NCBI GenBank assembly: GCA_963920635.1
Contig: OY987298.1
Coordinates: 35,433,787 to 35,497,786 of the forward strand
DNA length: 64,000 bases
Source of the DNA: Pseudeuparius sepicola
Taxonomy: Eukaryota; Arthropoda; Insecta; Coleoptera; Anthribidae
Reading direction: 5' to 3'
Every line of letters begins with the position of its first letter. The stretch's first letter is position 1. A model generated the notes under the pieces. That model had not been told where the DNA came from. It ran no database searches and saw only the letters and a program-made list of their open reading frames with translations. Below, piece after piece: positions 58,711 to 64,000 of the stretch. Made by a program: the position numbers and the translations under genes.

Positions 58711-59234
58711 CAGGGCCGGCTCAAGGTGGGTACGAACGGTGCGGCGTACGCGGCCTGCGTTTTGACTGGCCCCGCGCCTCCGAGTCCCGTGTCCCGTGTA
58801 CAGGGTTATCCAGTCAGTAGCGTATTTAAAAGGGCGGGGCCGAAACCATTTCAGAATTTGAAAATATTCACTACAGCTTGAAAATCTGAAGATATTGCGA
58901 TTTCCTAAGACTAATTTTAAGTAATTTTTCTTAACATTTCTAAAAAAATTTCGCCAGCGGCGCATTTTACAGAATTATTTTATATGCACTTATTTGAAAA
59001 AAAATCGCAAAAATTGTCCCTCTCCACCCGAAATCAATTTCTATATACGTCACTGAAGTTATCTAAACTCATCGCTCCGGCCTACTTTTTTAAAAAGTGA
59101 CATGCAAAAAATATACCATTCTAGTGTCGTATCAATTTTCAAAAATTTGTTCTTAATGGATTAAATAATTCCTTGCCGTGGCCCCGCACTTTCATCCGGC
59201 ACCCAGCTCCATAAAAGCGCTTGAGCCGATCCTG
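58711..59234. mobile_element. non-autonomous hAT element B (nested in A)
   Basis: Ends CAGGGCCGGCTCAAGG and the inverse of CAGGATCGGCTCAAGCG; the flanks AACCCCTT (58703-58710) and AACCCCCC (59235-59242) agree at six of eight positions with only transitions. It was inserted into the C-run region of element A and itself contains element C. Confidence 0.65.
58811..59055. mobile_element. hAT-style element C (nested in B)
   Basis: The left end CAGTCAGTAGCGTATTTAAAAG and the inverse of the right end CAGTGACGTATATAG match after a small insertion. The flanks GGGTTATC and AAGTTATC agree at six of eight positions, again with transitions only. Of the three hAT-style layers, this is the innermost. Confidence 0.5.
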
Positions 59235-59282
59235 AACCCCCCCCCCCCCCAAAAAAAAAGTTTTCGCTAGATACGGCCCTGT

Positions 59283-60470
59283 ACACCGCCGAACGCTGCA
59301 GACGACGGCTGTAAAAAAACAAAAACGCCCAGGATGGTTTGTTAGATTCCGTTCAGCCGGGCCGACTGCAGACCGCCCGAGTGTCAGGCTGAGCGTCCGC
59401 CACCGTGTGCGTCGTAATCTGTTTGAGTTTGATTACAACGGAAACGTCGGCGGAGCGCTCGCCCCACAACTGTTTCTTGGAATTCATAATTATGAGAAAA
59501 ATGAATTGTAACAAATAATATGGCTTCCTTTCAACAGACACTTTATCTATAAGATCCTTCGGTTCTTCGACTGAAGAATATTTTACTTGTTTTTTTTTTG
59601 TTAGATGGTCGAAAAGTGTATTCATAATTTATTTTTCTTCCTCATAATTCATCAATAATAAACCAGATGCTATTCTTACCTTACTACTGATCATTTTATA
59701 GATATATATTTAAACAACGAGCGAACGCACTGACTGTTCAAGGCGGAAAAATTTCTAACAAACCATCCCGGCTCGACGTCAGCGTCAGGCCGGCACCGTC
59801 GCAATGATAAAGGCCTGCCAGCTGGCGACGCGAAACGTCACTACGTCATCACAGGGAGGTCGGGAGGTTGCTTTTTGAAGCTACGCTTTGTTACAATATT
59901 CCGTCGAACGCCGCCGAACACTGCGGACATCAGTTGTAATCAAAACAATGAAATCACCCAGGATGGTTTGCTAGAGTTCGCGCAGACGGGCGGACTGCAG
60001 ACCGCCAGACAGTCAGCCTGAGCGTCCGTCGCAGCGTGCGTCGTAATCTGTTGCGGTTTGATTACAACGGAAACGTCGGCGGAGCGCTCGCCCCACGTAT
60101 GTTTCTCAGGACTCATAATTATGATAAAAATGAATTGTAACAAATAATATAGCGTCGTTTCAACAAATATTTTATAAGATCCTACGGTTCTTCTACTATT
60201 TTACTTGTTTTTTTTTTTTGTTGGATGGTCGAAAAGTGAATTCATAATTTATTTTTCTTCCTCATAATCATCAATAATAAACCAGATGTTATTCTTACCT
60301 TACTACTGATCATTTTATAGCTATATTTTTAAAAGGAACAACGAGCGAACGCATTGACTGTTCAACGCAGAATAATTTCTAACAAACCATCCCAGCTCGA
60401 CCACAGGAGCGGCGTTTTCGTCGACGCGAACGCTGTCGCTGTGCCCCGCCGACAATTTTAACAAACCGTA
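59283..60470. repeat. two ~600-bp direct repeat units
   Basis: Unit 1 (about 59290-59885) and unit 2 (about 59905-60470) share in order GCCGAACRCTGC, CCCAGGATGGTTTG, GACTGCAGACCGCC, GTGCGTCGTAATCTGTT, GATTACAACGGAAACGTCGG, CGGAGCGCTCGCCCCAC, CATAATTATGA, GAATTGTAACAAATAATAT, TTATTTTTCTTCCTCATAA and TTCTAACAAACCATCCC. The small frames on the - strand (59353-59625 and 59940-60143) are the same repeat twice. These units border the THAP remnant and are probably parts of its transposon. Confidence 0.75.
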
Positions 60471-60693
60471 GCTTTAAGTTGTTTACGTTTACTTGTCTGG
60501 CGATTTTCCTGTTTTAAAGAACGTTTGTTGTGTGTTGGACTGTGTTTTTTAGTAATATAGGACGTGGAGTTTTAATAATAAGGTGGTAAAACAGCAGTGG
60601 TTCAGAATAAAGTGATTAAGTTGAATTGATGAAGTTCAATTTTAGTTTATATAGGTTTTAGGTTGTGTCTATAGTTTCGGACTAATTTAAATC

Positions 60694-60878
60694 ATGCCGT
60701 GGACGTGTTCCGTTCCCAACTGCAAGGGAAACTACAAAGGCGGTCCTAATGTGTCCGCTTTTTCCTCCATAAAGACCCCATTTTAAGGGAAAAGTGGGTT
60801 AAGGCCATCAAAAGAGATTTTGTTCCTACACAGTTTTCCAGGGTTTTGGTTTGGACTGTTGGAAAGTGTTATACCTAA
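60694..60878 (-). other. no gene on the - strand here (see THAP remnant on +)
   Basis: This entry records only that I checked the opposite strand of the THAP remnant and saw no competing coding frame. Confidence 0.3.
60694..60878 (+). pseudogene. THAP zinc-finger domain exon, frameshifted
   Basis: ATG at 60694 starts MPWTCSVPNCKGNYKGG and VSAFSS, the C-x4-C half of a THAP finger. The frame then stops at 60784. In the next frame, from 60768, the domain continues as HKDPILREKWVKAIKRDF, then VPTQFSRV, which is the tryptophan-containing middle of THAP. The final Cys-His pair is not readable. One frameshift thus splits the domain. A GTAAGT donor lies at about 60919, so this was the first coding exon of a spliced gene. 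THAP fingers bind transposon ends in P-like and related elements; the repeats on both sides suggest a transposon rather than a host gene. Confidence 0.75.
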
Positions 60879-61185
60879 CAATTTTACGTGATTAAACGTA
60901 ACCACCTTGAAATCAGTAAGTTTTATGGTTTTATTTATTCGAATTAAGTTGTATCTAGGCAGGCAAATAAGAAATAATTTACGAAAATTTTACCGGTAGA
61001 TATCTAAATGCACCAAAACCCTTTGAAAATGTGACTTTCACTCTCGTAGATATGTAAACAATCATTTTAAAGTGTTTTTTTACCAAATTTACCAAGTTGA
61101 CACCTTGAAATTTGAATTTGGCGCCTTAGGCTCACCTCCCTTGGATGACTCATTATATAGTCCAGTAAATTTAAGGTTTAATATT

Positions 61186-63490
61186 GCAATTCATTGGGTA
61201 AGAAAAAATTTTTTATCCATCGATAGTACATCATATAAAAAGCTTAAATCCGAATTTTCGACCATCAACCCTTTGCAGGTTTTCCGCCATCTTGACTTTA
61301 GTGGTAACTTAGTTTTTCGCGGATAACAGCTGTATTTTTAATTTTACCAAAAATATAGCCGATACCATTTTTGAAGGAAAAAAGGTGCTCTGCAAATTTA
61401 TTCTCCTGACATTTACTTGAATTTTGTATATATAACAAGTCATAAGAAAATAATCGAGAAAAAAGGGTTTGCAAACTTTTTTCACATCTAATATCTTTTT
61501 TTCTGCTAACGACAGCGCAAAATGTTCTTAACATAAGTTGTTCAATACAAAATTACGTATGATATTTGTCTGAACAACTTTTTTCTATCAGTAATAGTTT
61601 ATTTCTGGTAGCGTCTCAAAGTTAACGCAACGTCTCCTGGCACCTCGTAGGGTCGAAGTACCCGCGCTATACCTTGCCGGTACCTTGCAAATTTTCACAA
61701 ATTTTTTTATACCTTTACATATTATTATGTAGAGCACAATAATTATTTATGTCCGTGTGTCGTAGTTTATGGTACAAGGACGAAAAGTTGAGTTTTTCGG
61801 ATACGGATGCGACCGAGGCGCAGTCGAGACTAGCGAACCGCAGGAGTACGAAAAACAACTTTTTCTCCTTGTATCATACAATATTTTTTATTCGAATGTG
61901 CTTAAATATCATATACCTATACTATAGCTACTTATTTCAAAAAGTAGAAAATTAAGACCGGAAATGCTACTGTTTATTTTTAATTACAATATAAATCTTA
62001 GTTACCTATGAACGTCTAGTTGGCCATGGAACAGAGCAAACTATTGAACTCTCATGTGAATTTGGATGCAAATGTAAGTAAATACATAAATATTGTTTTT
62101 GTTAAATTCTCGCTCCATGTAATTTTTATTTCTCTTATTTTTAGGCTTTTACGGATGTTTTCCATGTGAGAATGAATTTCCGGACTGTTGCACCATGGTC
62201 GATGGAAATGTTCTAGACATTTTCCTAGTCGTAACTGGAGAGCATCTTTAGTGGTGACTCGTCCATTAAGGGATTGTAACTAATCATCAAATGCCTAAGT
62301 AATATCTAGTGGCAACCTTACTGATAATAAGTTGCGATCCAACATAAGACGAGTCGTCACTGCAGATGCTTACGGGTACGATCAGCAAAAACGTCTGAAA
62401 GATTTCCATCGACCACGGCGGGACAGCCTAAAAATTTGTTCTCATATATTAATTTATATTAAATATTACCAGTTACTATAAAATATATTTAAAGTAACAC
62501 TTCAATATTTTTACTACCTACCAATATGCGTATATTTTTTTCCTGAATATTTACATTATAAACAAATATGTATTAATTAAATTTTATAATAAGTAATATT
62601 GCACTATAGAAAAATATTTTTGAAACTATTGTACGCATTATTAATAGTGAATATAACAAATAGTCAAATTAAAAACATGAATATTATAATTATATGTGAT
62701 ATCATCTTAGTTTTTAGATTTAAAACGCATATAGGTACAAGTTGTTAAACCAAACTCCAGTATATTTACTCTTATAATACAGCCGATTTTATAAAATAGG
62801 TAAATAGGATTTATTGCAATGAAAACTAAACAGTATCATTTCTGTACTTAATTTTCTACTTTTTTAAATAAGTATATACATATATCTAAGCACATTCGAA
62901 TAAAAAATATTGTATGATACACGTACTCCTGGGGTTCGCCAGCCTCGAGTGTGCCTCGGCCGGTGAAGTCTGCATCCTTCCGAAAAACTCAACTTTTCGT
63001 CCTTGTACCATAAACTACTACGCGCGGACACAATTCATTATCATGCTTTACATAAAGTACAGTCAGGTATAAAAAACTTGGGAAATACTGCGAAGTACAG
63101 TCAAGGTATAGCTCGCGTACCTACTTTGGCGCTACGAGGTGACAGGAGACGTTGCGCGCAACTTTGAGACGGTACCGGAAATAAACTATTGCTGATAGAA
63201 AAAAGTTGTTCAGACAAATATCATAGGTAATTTTATAGTGAACAACTTTTGTTAAGAATATTTAGCGTTGTCGTTAGCAGAAAAAAAGATATTAGATGTG
63301 AAAAAAGTTGCAACCCCTTTTTTCCTTTAATTTTAATTGTGGTGACTATTTTTTGGTAAAATTCAAAATACAGGTATTATCCGCGAAAAACTAATTTAAA
63401 AAATAAATTCAAGATGGCGGGAAACCTGCAAAGGGTTGATGGTCGAAAATTCGGATAAGGAATTTTTTCTTACCCAATGAATTGCATTGT
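61186..63490. mobile_element. 2.3-kb foldback beside the THAP remnant
   Basis: TTGCAATTCATTGGGTAAGA (61184) pairs with TCTTACCCAATGAATTGCAT (about 63468). The arms pair through AACCCTTTGCAGGTTT, TCACATCTAATATCTTTTTT, TATGATATTTGTCTGAACAA, AACGTCTCCTG and TTTATGGTACAAGGACGAAA. Close to the centre, CATGGTCGATGGAAAT (62192) pairs with ATTTCCATCGACCACG (about 62403). No transposase is inside. Segments outside the foldback (60408-60475 and 63564-63645, with GGCGTTTTCGTCGACGCGAA) form a direct repeat around the whole block. Confidence 0.75.
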
Positions 63491-63731
63491 TACCCATATA
63501 AATCCAATTAAATTTACTGGATTACATCGCTTTCAGCTGGCGGGCCTTGTTATTGCGACGGTGCCGGTCAGGCGCGGCGTTTTCGTCGACGCGAACGCTA
63601 TCGCTGTCACTGTGCGCCGCAGACAGTTCTTACAAACCATAGCTTTACCTTTATTTACCACTTTCTTTGTTAAAGGTAGGGAATATCTGCCACATTATGG
63701 CATGTACTCATTTCGGTCTCTTTAATTCCAG

Positions 63732-63987
63732 GTACGTCGTCGCCGGAACTGGCATGCAGCGCGGGCCCCCTCTCCCCCGGCAACGGCAAGGGAGGGGGCG
63801 GGCGGAAGCGGCCGCTGCTCGCCGGCGGCCCGCGCACCTCCATGACCCCCACCAAGCGCACCGTGATGAGCCTGCTGGCCCGCGCACGCGCAGCGCAGGC
63901 CAAGCAGATGACGGCCGCGACGGCGGTGACGGCCGCGGCTGCGGCGGCGGCGGCCAGCGCGGCGAGCTTTCCGCGGGCCTTACCAGA
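63732..63987 (+). CDS. internal coding exon of a host gene (alanine-rich)
   Basis: A GC-rich block with acceptor TTTAATTCCAG before it and donor GTGAGT after it is open for 84 codons in the frame beginning ACG at 63734. It reads TSSPELACSAGPLSPGNGKG, later KRPLLAGGPRTSMTPTKRTV and MSLLARARAAQAKQM, then an alanine-rich run and SFPRALPE. One of the other two frames I read is stopped; the remaining one is open but runs through the donor. The composition (about three quarters G+C) and codon choice differ sharply from the surroundings, as for a host exon in a highly expressed or regulatory gene. The basic, disordered text with an alanine tract fits a nuclear regulatory protein, but I do not recognise the gene. 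Both introns must be long, since no neighbouring exon is seen to the left. Confidence 0.65.
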
Positions 63988-64000
63988 GTGAGTATAGATA

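Larger units (their letters stand above)
57785..59281. mobile_element. non-autonomous hAT element A (outer layer of a nest)
   Basis: The left end CAGGGCCGTATCTGAGG with a following G run and C run pairs with the right-hand C run and CTAGATACGGCCCTG. Candidate 8-bp duplications TGCACCAT (57777-57784) and TACACCGC (59282-59289) agree at five positions and differ only by transitions, as expected for an old duplication. It contains the Penelope-like insertion (57852-58116) and element B (58711-59234). Confidence 0.7.

Overview
The window looks like AT-rich nuclear DNA from an arthropod, most likely an insect. The evidence is spliced coding sequence with GT/AG introns, no bacterial-style operons, dense DNA transposons of animal families (hAT, FLYWCH-MULE, THAP, TA-inserting foldback elements), tRNA- and 5S-derived retroposons, and a Penelope-like fragment. 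I cannot fix the order or species. Only one piece looks like an ordinary host gene: a GC-rich coding exon at the extreme right (63732-63987, + strand) with an acceptor and a donor. The rest therefore reads as intergenic or intronic DNA built from layers of mobile elements.

Left third (1-21990): a chain of inverted-repeat elements flanked by TA (35-437, 1472-1997, 7926-10161, 12802-13865, 15374-16459, 16944-18069, 20272-21988). Several share termini of the type TA-CAGGGTGT. Between them lie a broken gene of a cysteine-rich metazoan family (about 5672-6410, -), a 5S rRNA-like relic (10234-10335, -), a tRNA-Pro-like relic (12197-12262, -), a tRNA-headed SINE with an 11-bp target duplication (13868-14082, -) and a degenerate tRNA-Thr-like sequence (21211-21281, -).

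Middle (21991-43110): a small foldback with TTCA duplications (23346-23683), a non-autonomous hAT (26136-27851, TSD GGTCTGGC), copies of a dispersed repeat, a ~272-bp tandem repeat carrying hammerhead-ribozyme-like cores (32011-32592), and the best gene of the window: a structurally complete hAT transposon (36036-40019, TSD TGCATTAG) with a two-exon, uninterrupted 860-residue ZMYM1-like transposase. Next to it is a second hAT-type element whose ends are made of GAGAC pentamers (40704-42434, TSD CTCCGAAC).

Right third (43111-64000): a TTA-flanked element with 18-bp terminal repeats (43711-45131), a second cysteine-rich gene fragment (47565-48044, +), a broken FLYWCH-MULE transposase on the - strand (52469-54257) whose 3' end is duplicated in inverse orientation inside the gene, another non-autonomous hAT (54565-55870, TSD GACCGAGG), and a nest of at least four mobile elements (57785-59281). 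The nest contains an inverted pair of Penelope-like sequences with a hammerhead-like motif. Then come ~600-bp direct repeats, a broken THAP-domain exon and a 2.3-kb foldback, ending at the host exon.

Working together: the intact hAT is the only plausible source of active transposase here. Two non-autonomous elements (54565-55870 and 57785-59281) share its CAGGGCCGT start and 8-bp target size, so they could be its dependants. The most unusual features are the two independent hammerhead-like RNAs and the foldbacks with concentric terminal motifs.
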